Positions 1 through 8,857 are shown, counted from the first letter of the stretch. The stretch is 37,113 bases of DNA from Pseudomonadota bacterium (GCA_029779435.1 JAKPAM010000269.1:1-37113); one strand, 5' to 3'. The notes: generated by a model from the sequence alone, not told the origin. Made by a program: numbers and translations.

Positions 1-200
1 AGGTCGACCGTTACAATCGACAACCGGTCAGAATAGGCAAACGTCAGAATCTGCGAACCTGGGCAGGCACACGCCCGATCGCCCCCGCAGACCTGCCGCC
101 CGCTCATACAATGGCCTCGATAACCTCCGAATAGAGCCCGATCTCCCGATAACAGGCGCCTGGAGGCGCTCCCCTGGACAACCACGGACTTCCTCCTCCC
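1..200. promoter_or_regulatory. Upstream region of manC with a 16-bp tandem direct repeat
   Basis: No gene is seen in these 200 bases. Positions 27-42 and 43-58 are two adjacent 16-bp copies (GTCAGAATAGGCAAAC, then GTCAGAATCTGCGAAC) that agree at 13 of 16 positions. Such an arrangement could be a tandem regulator site for the gene at 201 or for a gene lying to the left of the window. No convincing -10/-35 pair was found. The bases just before the ATG at 201 are pyrimidine-rich rather than Shine-Dalgarno-like. Confidence 0.3.
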
Positions 201-1640
201 ATGACCACGATCATCCCCGTCATTCTTTCCGGCGGCGCCGGCTCGCGCCTGTGGCCGGTCTCGCGCGAAGCCTCGCCCAAGCCCTTCATGAAGCTGGGCG
301 GCGATTCGAGCCTGCTGCAGCGGACCCTGCGCCGCGCCGCGCCGCTGGCCAATGCCGGACGCATCGGCATCGTGACCAATCAGGAATACCTGTACCGGAC
401 GCGCGATGACATCGACGGGATCAAGCTGCCGGCCGGGCTCGACGTCACCCAGCTGCTCGAACCGAGCGGCCGCAACACCGCGCCGGCGATCGCGATCGCC
501 GCGCTGTGGGCACAGCGGATCAATCCGGACGCCACGCTGCTGGTACTACCGGCCGACCACCTGATTCCGGACGAAGCCGCCTTCCAGCAGGCAGCCGCCC
601 GGGCGGCCGCGTGCGCCGCCGACGGTGCCTTCGTGCTGTTCGGCATCCAGCCGACCGCCCCGGAGACCGGCTTCGGCTACATCGAGGCCGGCGAAGCCGA
701 CGGCGACGACGGTTCGCTGCCGGTGCGCCGCTTCGTCGAAAAACCCCCGATGGAGCGCGCGCTGCAGTTCCTCCAGGCTGGCAACTTCTACTGGAACAGC
801 GGCATGTTCGCGTTCCGCGCCGATGCGATGCTCGCCGCGCTGGCCCGGTACGCGCCGCAGGTCATGGAGGCCGCCCGCGAGACCTGGACGGCCACGCCTC
901 AGCAGGACGACCCGACCCGCGTCGCGCTGCCGGCCGACCCGTTCATGCGGTGCCCGGACATCTCGATCGACTACGCGGTGATGGAGCACGCGACGACCGT
1001 CCGCATGGTGCCGACCGCCTTCGGCTGGTCGGACATCGGCTCGTGGAAGGCCGTCGCCGAACAGTTGCCGGCCGACGCGCAGGGCAACACGACGGTCGGC
1101 GAAACGATGCTGATCGACACGCGCAACTCGCACATCCAGAGCGACGACCGCCTGGTCGCCGCGGTCGGCGTCGACGACCTGCTGATCGTCGATACGCCCG
1201 ACGCATTGCTGGTGGCCGCCAAATCGGCGAGCCAGCAGGTCAAGGAGATCGTGTCCCGGCTCAAGCTCGACGGTCACGAGGCGGCGCGGCTGCACCGCAC
1301 GGTCGCGCGCCCGTGGGGCACATACACGACGCTCAACGAAGGGCCGCGCTTCAAGATCAAGCGGATCGAGGTCAAGCCGGGCCAGAGCCTGTCGCTGCAG
1401 ATGCACCACCATCGCAGCGAGCACTGGATCGTCGTGCAGGGGACGGCGCGCGTCACCTGCGGCGAGAACACGATGCTGATCGCCACCAACGAGTCCACGT
1501 ACATCCCCGTCGGCACGCGTCACCGGCTCGAGAACCCCGGGGTCATCGACCTGGCGATCATCGAGGTGCAGTGCGGCGACTATCTCGGCGAGGACGACAT
1601 CGTCCGCTTCTCGGACGTCTACGGGCGCGTCGCCGGCTGA
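201..1640 (+). CDS. manC: Mannose-1-phosphate guanylyltransferase / mannose-6-phosphate isomerase
   Basis: The 479-aa product matches the bifunctional type II PMI-GMP family (ManC/AlgA/CpsB/XanB). It makes mannose-6-phosphate and GDP-mannose for exopolysaccharide or LPS in the cytosol. The N-terminal nucleotidyltransferase shows the pyrophosphorylase signature LSGGAGSRLWPVSREASPKP at about residues 9-28. FVEKP lies near 180 and WNSGMF near 199. The C-terminal cupin isomerase half carries the metal-site motif HHHRSEHW near residue 403. The length is normal for the fused enzyme. No clear ribosome-binding site precedes the ATG, but the GGAGSR motif so close behind it supports the start. No other sugar-nucleotide or glycosyltransferase gene is in the window, so the polymer served is unknown. 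Confidence 0.93.
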   Translation: MTTIIPVILSGGAGSRLWPVSREASPKPFMKLGGDSSLLQRTLRRAAPLANAGRIGIVTNQEYLYRTRDDIDGIKLPAGLDVTQLLEPSGRNTAPAIAIAALWAQRINPDATLLVLPADHLIPDEAAFQQAAARAAACAADGAFVLFGIQPTAPETGFGYIEAGEADGDDGSLPVRRFVEKPPMERALQFLQAGNFYWNSGMFAFRADAMLAALARYAPQVMEAARETWTATPQQDDPTRVALPADPFMRCPDISIDYAVMEHATTVRMVPTAFGWSDIGSWKAVAEQLPADAQGNTTVGETMLIDTRNSHIQSDDRLVAAVGVDDLLIVDTPDALLVAAKSASQQVKEIVSRLKLDGHEAARLHRTVARPWGTYTTLNEGPRFKIKRIEVKPGQSLSLQMHHHRSEHWIVVQGTARVTCGENTMLIATNESTYIPVGTRHRLENPGVIDLAIIEVQCGDYLGEDDIVRFSDVYGRVAG

Positions 1641-1724
1641 CACGTGTCCCCCGGCGCCGGGATCGAACCCGCGCCGGGCAGCCGTACCACGGTCTGCCCC
1701 GAGATCGGCGGCGGCGTCCGCTCG

Positions 1725-1764
1725 CTGTCATCAATCGGTAACGGCGCGGTCATAATCTGCGCAC
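1725..1764 (+). promoter_or_regulatory. PhoB-box array and -10 of the phoBR promoter
   Basis: Three 7-bp half-sites follow each other in 11-bp phase: CTGTCAT at 1725, CGGTAAC at 1736 and CGGTCAT at 1747. The first two form an 18-bp box, CTGTCATCAATCGGTAAC, very close to the known Pho box (tandem CTGTCAT/C with 4-bp spacers). A -10-like CATAAT lies at 1751-1756, 8 bp after the box, which suits a PhoB-activated promoter in which the box replaces the -35. The sequences are seen directly; autoregulation by PhoB is inferred from the family. Confidence 0.7.
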
Positions 1765-1792
1765 TGCTATCCGTTCCAGCAGGTTACCGACC

Positions 1793-2479
1793 GTGTCCGC
1801 CCAGATTCTGATCGTCGAAGACGAGCCCGCGATCCGCGAGCTGATCGCCGTCAACCTTCGCCACGCCGGCCACGTGCCGCTGCAGGCCGCCGACGTGGCC
1901 AGCGCCCGCGCGCAGATCGATGCCGCGCTGCCCGACCTCGTGCTGCTCGACTGGATGCTGCCCGACATGTCGGGCATCGACCTGGCCCGGCAATTGCGCG
2001 CCGACGCGCGCACGCGCGAACTGCCGATCATCATGCTGACGGCCCGCGCCGAGGAGACCGACAAGCTGCAGGGCTTCGATGCCGGCGCCGACGACTACCT
2101 GACCAAGCCGTTCTCGCCGCGCGAACTGCTCGCCCGCGTCCGCGCGCTATTGCGGCGCAGTTCGCCCGAATCGACCGACGACCCGGTCGAGATCGCCGGC
2201 CTGCGGCTCGAGCCCGACACGTTCCGCGTCACTGCGCAGGGCGCGCCGGTCGACCTCAGCCCGACGGAGTTCCGCCTGCTGCACTATCTGATGAAGCACC
2301 CGGACCGCGTGCTGTCGCGCGCCAAGCTGCTCGACAGCGTCTGGGGCGACCACGTGTTCATCGAGGAACGCACGGTCGACGTGCATATCCGCCGCCTGCG
2401 CCTGGCTCTCCAGCGCAGCGGACACGACCGGCTGGTCGATACCGTCCGAGGTGGCGGATATCGGTTCCTTCCGGCATGA
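1793..2479 (+). CDS. phoB: Phosphate regulon response regulator PhoB
   Basis: This 228-aa OmpR/PhoB-type response regulator has a receiver domain at residues 1-120. D10/E11 form the acidic pocket, the phospho-acceptor is Asp53 (LLDWMLPD) and the conserved Lys lies in TKPFSPREL. A winged-helix DNA-binding domain at about 130-228 ends in VRGGGYRF. When phosphorylated by PhoR it should activate the Pho regulon under phosphate limitation. The start is a GTG at 1793, chosen because the IVEDE motif must begin within the first ten residues; a weak AGG lies upstream. It is followed 27 bp later by phoR and preceded by Pho-box repeats, so self-activation is likely. Confidence 0.95.
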   Translation: MSAQILIVEDEPAIRELIAVNLRHAGHVPLQAADVASARAQIDAALPDLVLLDWMLPDMSGIDLARQLRADARTRELPIIMLTARAEETDKLQGFDAGADDYLTKPFSPRELLARVRALLRRSSPESTDDPVEIAGLRLEPDTFRVTAQGAPVDLSPTEFRLLHYLMKHPDRVLSRAKLLDSVWGDHVFIEERTVDVHIRRLRLALQRSGHDRLVDTVRGGGYRFLPA

Positions 2480-2506
2480 TCAAAGGCTAACCATCGGTCT
2501 CCCACC

Positions 2507-3844
2507 ATGCTTCTGCTGCGCACCCTCCTCCCCGTCGCCCTGGCCCTGGCGGCCGGCGCCATCCTGGCCCGGCTCTTCGACGACCAGGTCGCCGCCTGGT
2601 GGCTGGCCGGCTCGTTCGGCATCTACGCGCTCTATCACGCCGCCTACCTGGCCCGGCTGCACCACTGGGCGGCGTTGCCGCGCCAGCGCCAACTGCCGCT
2701 CGGCTCCGGCCCCTGGAGCACGATCCTCGACCGGCTGTCCCGGCACGCCCGGCAGGAGAACGAATCGCAGGCCGAGCTGTTGACCGAGCTCGAACGCATC
2801 CACTCGGCCGTCGACCAGCTTCCCGACGGCCTGGTCGTGCTCGACCGCTACGACCACGTCGAATGGAGCAACGACGCCGCGCAGGAACTGCACGGCATCT
2901 TCGGCCGCCACCGGCCGATCCACCACTTCATCCGCCAGCCCGAGTTCGTCGCGTTCCTCGAGAAATCCGATTTCTCCAAGCCGATCGTCCTGAGCCTGCC
3001 GAACCGCCCCGGCCGCGTGTTCGAACTGCGCATGCACCAGACCGGCGACGCGCTCAAGCTGCTGATCACGCGCGACATCACCGACCACGCCAAGCTCGAC
3101 GCGATGCGGCGCGACTTCGTCGCCAACGTCTCGCACGAGATCCGCACGCCGGTCACCGTCATCGGCGGCTTCGCCGAAACGCTGCTCGACCTCGACCTGC
3201 CGGCCGAGCAGCGCCGCGATTACCTGACCACGATCCTCAAGCAGAGCCAGACGATGCAGCGGCTGGTCGAGGACCTGCTGATGCTGTCGTCGCTCGAGAA
3301 CTCGAGCGCGCCGCCGGCCGAAGAGGTCATCGACATGCCGGCGATGGTGCGCGCGCTGACCGTCGAGGCCCGCACGATCTCGCAGGGCCGCCACACGATC
3401 GAGCACTGGATCGACTCCGAGCAGCGCGTCCGCGCCGCTCCGCTGGAGGTCGAAAGCGCGATCCGCAACCTGATCACCAACGCGATCCGCTATACGCCCG
3501 ACGGCGGCCGCATCATGCTCGTGTGGACCGTACGCGGAGAAGAAGGCTGGATCAGCGTGCGCGACACCGGCATCGGCATCGCCGCCGAACACCTGCCCCG
3601 GCTGACCGAGCGCTTCTACCGCGTCGAGCGCAGCCGCTCGCGCGAAAGCGGCGGCACGGGACTGGGATTGGCGATCGTCAAGCACATCATGCAGCGGCAC
3701 CGCGGCCGGCTCGACATCCAGAGCGAGGCCGGCAAGGGCAGCACGTTCTCGCTACGACTGCCGCTCGACCGGCTGGCGCCGCCGGCGGCGCCCGGGGCCG
3801 AGTCCCACGAAGATCCGGCGCCGGTGAACGCCTCGGCGCCCTGA
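2507..3844 (+). CDS. phoR: Phosphate regulon sensor histidine kinase PhoR
   Basis: The 445-aa product begins with two hydrophobic segments (about residues 2-20 and 29-50), as in PhoR proteins that sense phosphate through PstSCAB-PhoU rather than a periplasmic domain. A PAS-like linker follows at about 100-190. The dimerisation domain has its phospho-acceptor His210 in NVSHEIRTP. The ATPase domain has an N box (IRNLITNAIRYTPDGG), a G1 box DTGIGI and GGTGLGLAIVKHI. It is expected to phosphorylate PhoB when phosphate is low and dephosphorylate it when phosphate is plentiful. It is cotranscribed with phoB and converges on phoU. Confidence 0.95.
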   Translation: MLLLRTLLPVALALAAGAILARLFDDQVAAWWLAGSFGIYALYHAAYLARLHHWAALPRQRQLPLGSGPWSTILDRLSRHARQENESQAELLTELERIHSAVDQLPDGLVVLDRYDHVEWSNDAAQELHGIFGRHRPIHHFIRQPEFVAFLEKSDFSKPIVLSLPNRPGRVFELRMHQTGDALKLLITRDITDHAKLDAMRRDFVANVSHEIRTPVTVIGGFAETLLDLDLPAEQRRDYLTTILKQSQTMQRLVEDLLMLSSLENSSAPPAEEVIDMPAMVRALTVEARTISQGRHTIEHWIDSEQRVRAAPLEVESAIRNLITNAIRYTPDGGRIMLVWTVRGEEGWISVRDTGIGIAAEHLPRLTERFYRVERSRSRESGGTGLGLAIVKHIMQRHRGRLDIQSEAGKGSTFSLRLPLDRLAPPAAPGAESHEDPAPVNASAP

Positions 3845-3874
3845 GCTCTCGGCCGAAGCCCTCGTGGCCGGCCG

Positions 3875-4031
3875 CTGCAGCCGGCCCTTGCAGCCGGCCC
3901 TTGCAGCCGGCCCTTGCAGCCGACCCTTGCAGCCGACCCTTGCAGCCGACCCTTGCAGCTGCCCCCTGCGGCTGGCCCCTGCGGCTGGCCCCCTCGACCT
4001 GGCCCTTCGACCTGGCCCTTCGACCTGACCC
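3875..4031. repeat. 13-bp tandem repeat array between phoR and phoU
   Basis: About twelve head-to-tail units of 13 bp (one is 14 bp) run from 3875 to 4031. Early units read TTGCAGCCGGCCC, middle ones TTGCAGCCGACCC, then CTGCGGCTGGCCC, and late ones TTCGACCTGGCCC. The drift is stepwise, as if the array grew by local duplication followed by mutation. It lies in the convergent gap after the phoR stop at 3844. The period is not a multiple of three and stop codons separate it from phoR, so it is probably non-coding. The long open frames running through it are by-products of the repeat. Confidence 0.9.
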
Positions 4032-4093
4032 CTTGGCTGACCGCTCGGCTGACCTTCAGGCCCGGACGCTCCGCCCTGACGCCCGGCAGACGC

Positions 4094-4127
4094 AAAAACG
4101 CCTGGCCACGAGCGTCATGGCCAGGCG
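4094..4127 (-). terminator. Rho-independent terminator of the pst-phoU operon
   Basis: A perfect 10-bp stem, CGCCTGGCCA (4099-4108) with TGGCCAGGCG (4118-4127), encloses a 9-nt loop. On the - strand it is followed at once by five T residues (A run at 4094-4098). It lies about 60 bp beyond the phoU stop. There is no T tract on the + strand, so it looks one-directional. The rest of the 344-bp gap holds the 13-bp array and nothing else recognisable. Confidence 0.85.
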
Positions 4128-4188
4128 CGGATTCGATCCTGGAGGAGTACGGGTCGATGCGGAAGAGGCGGAGCGAGCCGATCCCGGA

Positions 4189-4914
4189 TCAGACCTTACT
4201 CAACTGCGCGGCCGGCGGGCGGCTGCCCGTATGCCGCAAGTCGACGCCCTCGACGACCTTGACGACGTACTCGGCGATGTTCTTCGCGTGGTCGCCGACC
4301 CGCTCGATCGACTGCACGACGAAGATCAGGTCCAGGGCCGCCGACACCGCCTCGGACGAGCGCGGGGCGTCGGACGTGCCGGCCATCCACCCCATCAGCG
4401 CCTTGCGCAGCTCCGAACGCTGCGTATCGACGGCTTCGTCGCAGCGCGCCAGCACGGCGGCCACGCTCGTGTCGTTGTGCACGAACGCGTCGAGCGCCTG
4501 CGCGAGCATCTTGCGCACGTCCTCGGCGATCGGGTAGATCGACTCGACCGGCAGACCGAGCCGCTGCGCGCTGGCCTCCATGTCGCGCGCCTTCAGCGCG
4601 ATCTTCTTGGCCTCGTCGCCGACGCGCTCCAGGTCGTTGACGGTATGGATCGCCGCCAGCACCGCGCGCAGATCGACGGCGAACGGCTGGCGGCGGGCCA
4701 GGATCTGGTTGCACAGCATGTCGGTCTGCAGGTGCAACTGATTGACGGTCTCCTCGTCGGTCAGCACCTGCGTGATCAGCCGCAGGTCGCCGTAGCGCAC
4801 GGCATCGACCGACCGCGTGAACTGTTTCTCGACCAGCCCCCCCATCGTGATGATGACGCTGCGCATCGTGTCGATGTCGGCGTCGAAGGCCTTGGTCGTG
4901 TGTTCCTTGAGCAT
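4189..4914 (-). CDS. phoU: Phosphate signalling protein PhoU
   Basis: The 241-aa product has the length and helical repeat pattern of PhoU, two three-helix PhoU domains in tandem. It begins MLKEHTTKAFDADI and contains paired acidic motifs such as DLERVGDEAKKIA (near residue 95) and ERVGDHAKNIAEYVV (near 205), the E/DxxxD metal-binding signatures of the family. PhoU couples PstSCAB transport activity to PhoR so that the kinase is held off when phosphate is plentiful. It is the last gene of pstSCAB-phoU, 46 bp after pstB, and has its own terminator. Confidence 0.94.
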   Translation of the reverse strand: MLKEHTTKAFDADIDTMRSVIITMGGLVEKQFTRSVDAVRYGDLRLITQVLTDEETVNQLHLQTDMLCNQILARRQPFAVDLRAVLAAIHTVNDLERVGDEAKKIALKARDMEASAQRLGLPVESIYPIAEDVRKMLAQALDAFVHNDTSVAAVLARCDEAVDTQRSELRKALMGWMAGTSDAPRSSEAVSAALDLIFVVQSIERVGDHAKNIAEYVVKVVEGVDLRHTGSRPPAAQLSKV

Positions 4915-4960
4915 GGCGGATATCCTGGAAATTCGAACGGCCGAATGGTTCGGCGTTTCC

Positions 4961-5788
4961 TTAGCCGAAGCGTCCGGTGATGTAGTCCTCGGTCTGCTTC
5001 TTGGCAGGCTGGGTGAACAGCGTGTTCGTCTCGCCGAACTCGACCAGTTCGCCCAGGTACATGTACGCGGTGTAGTCGGACACGCGCGCCGCCTGTTGCA
5101 TGTTGTGCGTGACGATGACGATCGTGTAGTCCTTCTTCAACTCGTGGATCAGCTCCTCGACCTTGGCGGTCGAGATCGGGTCCAGTGCCGAGCACGGCTC
5201 GTCCAGCAGCAGCACTTCGGGCTTGACGGCCACGCCGCGCGCGATGCACAAGCGCTGCTGCTGCCCGCCGGACAGGCTCAGGCCGCTCTGGTCGAGCTTG
5301 TTCTTGACCTCGTCCCACAACGCCGATTTCTTCAGCGCCCATTCGACGCGCTGGTCCATCTCGCGCCGATCCAGCTTCTCGTACAGCCGCACGCCGAACG
5401 CGACGTTCTCGTAGATCGACATCGGGAACGGCGTCGGCTTCTGGAACACCATGCCGACGCGGGCGCGCAGCAGGTTCAGGTCCTGTTTCGGATCGAGCAG
5501 ATTCTCGTCGCCGAGCAGCAACTGGCCTTCGGCCCGCTGGCCCGGATACAGCTCGAACATCCGGTTGAACGTGCGCAGCAGCGTCGATTTGCCGCAGCCG
5601 GACGGCCCGATGAAGGCGGTCACGCAGCCTTCGGGGATGTCCATGCTCACATGCTTGATCGCATGGAACTTACCGTAGTAGAAGTTCAGATCGCGCACGG
5701 ACAGCTTGGCCCGAGGCATCGGCGCCGAGCCGCGGTCATTGCCGCCGGGCGATATCTTAGGAATGGCGGACTTCGGTACAGCACTCAT
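4961..5788 (-). CDS. pstB: Phosphate ABC transporter ATP-binding protein PstB
   Basis: This is the ATPase of the high-affinity phosphate importer. It shows Walker [10 protein letters not shown], the signature [14 protein letters not shown], Walker [13 protein letters not shown] and the switch His in VTHN. PstB-specific features include [14 protein letters not shown] and the Q-loop [17 protein letters not shown]. The frame is open 25 codons further upstream, but the start at 5788 (MSAVPKSA) is preferred because GGGAGA lies a few bases before it and the extension is Cys/Arg-rich and unlike the family. The product is 275 aa, following pstA with a 22-bp gap. Confidence 0.95.
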   Translation of the reverse strand: MSAVPKSAIPKISPGGNDRGSAPMPRAKLSVRDLNFYYGKFHAIKHVSMDIPEGCVTAFIGPSGCGKSTLLRTFNRMFELYPGQRAEGQLLLGDENLLDPKQDLNLLRARVGMVFQKPTPFPMSIYENVAFGVRLYEKLDRREMDQRVEWALKKSALWDEVKNKLDQSGLSLSGGQQQRLCIARGVAVKPEVLLLDEPCSALDPISTAKVEELIHELKKDYTIVIVTHNMQQAARVSDYTAYMYLGELVEFGETNTLFTQPAKKQTEDYITGRFG

Positions 5789-5810
5789 CGTATTCTCCCA
5801 AACGAGCCCG

Positions 5811-6647
5811 TCAACGCGCGTCCTTCGCGACGACACGGGCCAGGATCGACAGCAACAGCACACCAGCCGTGATCAGCAGCGATCCGACCCAGGCCAGTTG
5901 CTTCCAGTCTTCATAAGGACTCATCGCGAACTGGAAGATCACCACCGGCAGGTTGGCCATCGGGGCATTCATGTCCAGGCTCCAGAACTGGTTGTTCAGC
6001 GACGTGAACAGCAGCGGCGCGGTCTCGCCCGACACGCGGGCCAGCGCCAGCAGCACGCCGGTGATGACCCCGGCGCTGGCCGCTTTCAGCGTCACCTTGC
6101 TGATCACGCGCCAGCGCGGCATGCCCAGCGCGGCCGACGCTTCGCGCAGCGCGTTCGGCACCAGGCCCAGCATGTTCTCGGTCGTACGCACGATCACCGG
6201 CACCGCAATCAGCGCCAGCGCGAACGCGCCGGCCCAACCCGAGAAATGACCGACGTTCGCCACGTACAGCGCGAACACGAACAGGCCGATGACGATCGAC
6301 GGCGACGACAGCAGCAGGTCGTTGACGAAGCGGATGATCGACGCCAGCCGACTGCCGCTGCCGTACTCGGCCAGGAAGATGCCGGTCAGCACGCCGACCG
6401 GCACCGCCATCACGATGCTCATGCCGACCATCAGCAGGCTGCCCACGATCGCGTTGGCCAGGCCGCCTGCCGAACCCGGCGGCGGCGTCGTCTGCGTGAA
6501 CACCGCCCACGACAAGCCCGAGAAGCCCTTGTACAGCAGCATCGACAGGATCCAGGCCAGCACGCCGAGCCCGACGGCCATCGCCACCAGCGACAGGGAC
6601 ATGGCGATGCGGTTGCGCATCAGCCGGTTTCGATAGATCGCATTCAT
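5811..6647 (-). CDS. pstA: Phosphate ABC transporter permease PstA
   Basis: This 278-aa inner-membrane permease has about six hydrophobic segments and the ABC permease EAA loop ([19 protein letters not shown], roughly residues 180-198). It contains the PstA-typical [18 protein letters not shown], the substrate-facing region of the family. With PstC it forms the channel of the phosphate importer. An earlier ATG at 6674 would overlap pstC. The ATG at 6647 is preferred because GGAG sits 9 nt upstream and the product then begins MNAIYRNRL. Confidence 0.93.
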   Translation of the reverse strand: MNAIYRNRLMRNRIAMSLSLVAMAVGLGVLAWILSMLLYKGFSGLSWAVFTQTTPPPGSAGGLANAIVGSLLMVGMSIVMAVPVGVLTGIFLAEYGSGSRLASIIRFVNDLLLSSPSIVIGLFVFALYVANVGHFSGWAGAFALALIAVPVIVRTTENMLGLVPNALREASAALGMPRWRVISKVTLKAASAGVITGVLLALARVSGETAPLLFTSLNNQFWSLDMNAPMANLPVVIFQFAMSPYEDWKQLAWVGSLLITAGVLLLSILARVVAKDAR

Positions 6648-6666
6648 CGGATCGACTCCGTCGGTA

Positions 6667-7725
6667 TCAAGCACGCGCCTTGACGCGCGCCAGCAGGATC
6701 CGTGCGACGATCAGCACGGCCAGCGAGATGAAGAACAGGATCAGGCCCAGCGCCATCAACGCCGAACCATGGGCGCCCGACTCGGCCTCGGCGAACTCGT
6801 TGGCGAGCGCCGACGCGATGCTGTTGCCCGGCGCGAAGAGCTGCGCCGAGATCCTGTACGCGTTGCCGATCACGAAGGTCACGGCCATCGTTTCGCCCAG
6901 CGCACGGCCCAGGCCGAGCATCACGCCACCGATGACGCCGACCTTCGAGTACGGCAGCACGATCTGGCTGACCACTTCCCAGGTCGTCGCCCCGAGTCCA
7001 TAAGCGGACTCCTTCAGCACGCCGGGCACGACCTCGAACACGTCGCGCATCACCGATGCGATGAACGGCACGATCATGAACGCCAGCACGATGCCGGCGG
7101 TGAACAGGCCGATGCCCATCGGCGGCCCTTGGAAGAACGTGCCGATCACCGGCACCGCGCCCAGCGTCCGCGTCAGCCACGGCTGCACGTACTCGGCCAG
7201 CAGCGGCGCCAGCACGAACAGGCCCCACATGCCGTAGATGATGCTGGGCACCGCGGCCAGCAGCTCGACCATCGTGCCCAGCGGGCGCCGCAGCGCCAGC
7301 GGGCACAGCTCGGTCAGGAACATCGCGATGCCGAACGACAGCGGCACCGCGATCAGCAGCGCGATCAACGAGGTCACCAGCGTGCCGTAGATCGTCGGCA
7401 GCGCGCCGAACACGCCGCGCACCGGATCCCATTCGCTGCTGACCAGGAATGACGCGCCGAACTTCTCGAACGCCGGCCAGCCGCCGATCACCAGCGATCC
7501 GACGATCCCGACCAGCAGCGCCAGCACGAGGATCCCGGCGCTGCGCACCAGGTAGTAGAACCAGCGGTCCTGGCGTTGGAACTTGCCGGCAAGCGTCTGC
7601 CGCCGCGCCGCCTCGCGCACGCTGACGCGGGGCGTGCGCCCATCTTGAACGCGAGTGGCGCCGACTCGCGCGACGCCTTCGCCCTTACCTTCGTCCGACA
7701 TCGTCGATCCGATCGCTGAATTCAT
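6667..7725 (-). CDS. pstC: Phosphate ABC transporter permease PstC
   Basis: This 352-aa inner-membrane permease partners PstA. A charged cytoplasmic N-terminus of about 60 residues precedes six hydrophobic segments. It contains the PstC-like stretches [20 protein letters not shown] and [20 protein letters not shown], and an EAA loop near 230-250 ([21 protein letters not shown]). The start at 7725 follows AGGAAGG with 6-nt spacing, stronger than the internal ATG at 7701. It follows pstS after a 100-bp gap that holds two hairpins. Confidence 0.94.
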   Translation of the reverse strand: MNSAIGSTMSDEGKGEGVARVGATRVQDGRTPRVSVREAARRQTLAGKFQRQDRWFYYLVRSAGILVLALLVGIVGSLVIGGWPAFEKFGASFLVSSEWDPVRGVFGALPTIYGTLVTSLIALLIAVPLSFGIAMFLTELCPLALRRPLGTMVELLAAVPSIIYGMWGLFVLAPLLAEYVQPWLTRTLGAVPVIGTFFQGPPMGIGLFTAGIVLAFMIVPFIASVMRDVFEVVPGVLKESAYGLGATTWEVVSQIVLPYSKVGVIGGVMLGLGRALGETMAVTFVIGNAYRISAQLFAPGNSIASALANEFAEAESGAHGSALMALGLILFFISLAVLIVARILLARVKARA

Positions 7726-7747
7726 CGCTCACCTTCCTGTAGAAGAA

Positions 7748-7808
7748 GGCGCACGGCGCCTGGACCCAGGACCGTGCACCCAAGGGCCCGGCGGTCACGC
7801 GCGGGCCT
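7748..7808 (-). promoter_or_regulatory. Two intercistronic hairpins between pstS and pstC
   Basis: In the pstS-pstC gap, GGCGCACGG (7748-7756) can pair with CCGTGCACC (7772-7780) through nine pairs, one of them a wobble. AGGGCCCG (7783-7790) can pair with CGGGCCT (7802-7808) with one bulge. Neither is followed by a strong T tract. Such structures after a binding-protein gene commonly stabilise its 3' end or lower expression of the downstream permease genes; that role is inferred. Confidence 0.45.
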
Positions 7809-7825
7809 GGTGTCGTGAACGGCGC

Positions 7826-8857
7826 TTATTTCGCCGAATCGGCCTTGACCTCGGCGGCCCACATCTTCTCGACGAGGGCCACGACCGAGCCGGGCATCGG
7901 CACGTAGTCCAACTCGGTCGCCATCGCGCCGCCGTTCTTGAACGCCCACGAGAAGAACTTCAGGACCTCGGCCGTCCGCTCGGGCTTGGCCGGCGCCGCG
8001 TGCAGCAGGATGAACGACGCCCCGGTGATCGGCCAGCTCGTCTTGCCCGGCTGGTTGGTCAGGATCTCGTAGAAGTTGGGTACCTTGTCCCACGCCGCAT
8101 TGGCGGCAGCGGCCGAGAACGCTTCGTCGTCGGGCGACACGAATTGGCCGTCCTTGTTCTTCAGTTGCGCGTACGACATCTTGTTGCGCTTGGCGTACGC
8201 GTATTCGACGTAGCCGATCGAACCCTTGATGTTCTGCACGTAAGAAGCGACGCCTTCATTACCCTTGCCGCCGACACCGTCGGGCCAGGACACCGCGCTG
8301 TTGGCACCGACCTTGTCCTTCCACTCGGACGAGACCTGCGACAGGTAGGTCGTGAACAGGAACGTCGTGCCCGAACCGTCGGAGCGGCGAACGACGGTGA
8401 TCGGCTGCGTCGGCAGCTTCGCGCCCGGGTTCAGGTTGGCGATCGCCGGATCGCTCCAGCTCTTGATCTTGCCCAGATAGATCTCGGCGAGCAGTTCGCC
8501 GGTCAGCTTCAACTGGCCGGGCGCGAGGCCTTCGACGTTGATCACCGGTACCACGCCGCCGATGATCGCGGGAAACTGCACCATGCCGTCCTGCTTGAGT
8601 TCCTCGGGCTTGAGCGGCATGTCGGAAGCGCCGAAGTCGACGGTCTTGGCGCGTATCTGCTTGATGCCGCCGCCCGATCCGATCGACTGGTAGTTCAACG
8701 CGTTGCCGGTGGCCGCCTTGTACGCTTCGGCCCACTTCGCATAAGCGGGGTAAGGAAACGTGGCGCCCGCGCCGGTGATATCAGCGGCTTGGGCCAGGGG
8801 CAGCGCGAATGAGAGCGCGGTCGCCGCCAGGAAGCGTTTGCTGATCGAGAGGTTCAT
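7826..8857 (-). CDS. pstS: Periplasmic phosphate-binding protein PstS
   Basis: The 343-aa product starts with a Sec signal peptide (hydrophobic residues 9-22, likely cut after AQA-24). The mature protein opens ADITGAGATFPYPAYAKW, the canonical PstS start. Phosphate-ligand motifs are visible: GATFP, SIGSGGGIKQI, DFGASDMPL and RRSDGSGTTFLFT. PstS captures phosphate in the periplasm for PstCAB. It is the first gene of the operon, and a Pho box with -10 lies 36-70 bp upstream of its ATG. Confidence 0.97.
   Translation of the reverse strand: MNLSISKRFLAATALSFALPLAQAADITGAGATFPYPAYAKWAEAYKAATGNALNYQSIGSGGGIKQIRAKTVDFGASDMPLKPEELKQDGMVQFPAIIGGVVPVINVEGLAPGQLKLTGELLAEIYLGKIKSWSDPAIANLNPGAKLPTQPITVVRRSDGSGTTFLFTTYLSQVSSEWKDKVGANSAVSWPDGVGGKGNEGVASYVQNIKGSIGYVEYAYAKRNKMSYAQLKNKDGQFVSPDDEAFSAAAANAAWDKVPNFYEILTNQPGKTSWPITGASFILLHAAPAKPERTAEVLKFFSWAFKNGGAMATELDYVPMPGSVVALVEKMWAAEVKADSAK

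Noticed and set aside
3875..4031. CRISPR array
   Set aside because: Units are 13 bp, contiguous and without unique spacers; no cas genes are present.
2599..4980. A 793-codon open frame on the + strand across phoR, the repeat array and phoU
   Set aside because: It is Arg/Pro/Ala-rich, runs out of frame through phoR and antisense through phoU, and has no domain; it is a product of high GC and the 13-bp repeats.
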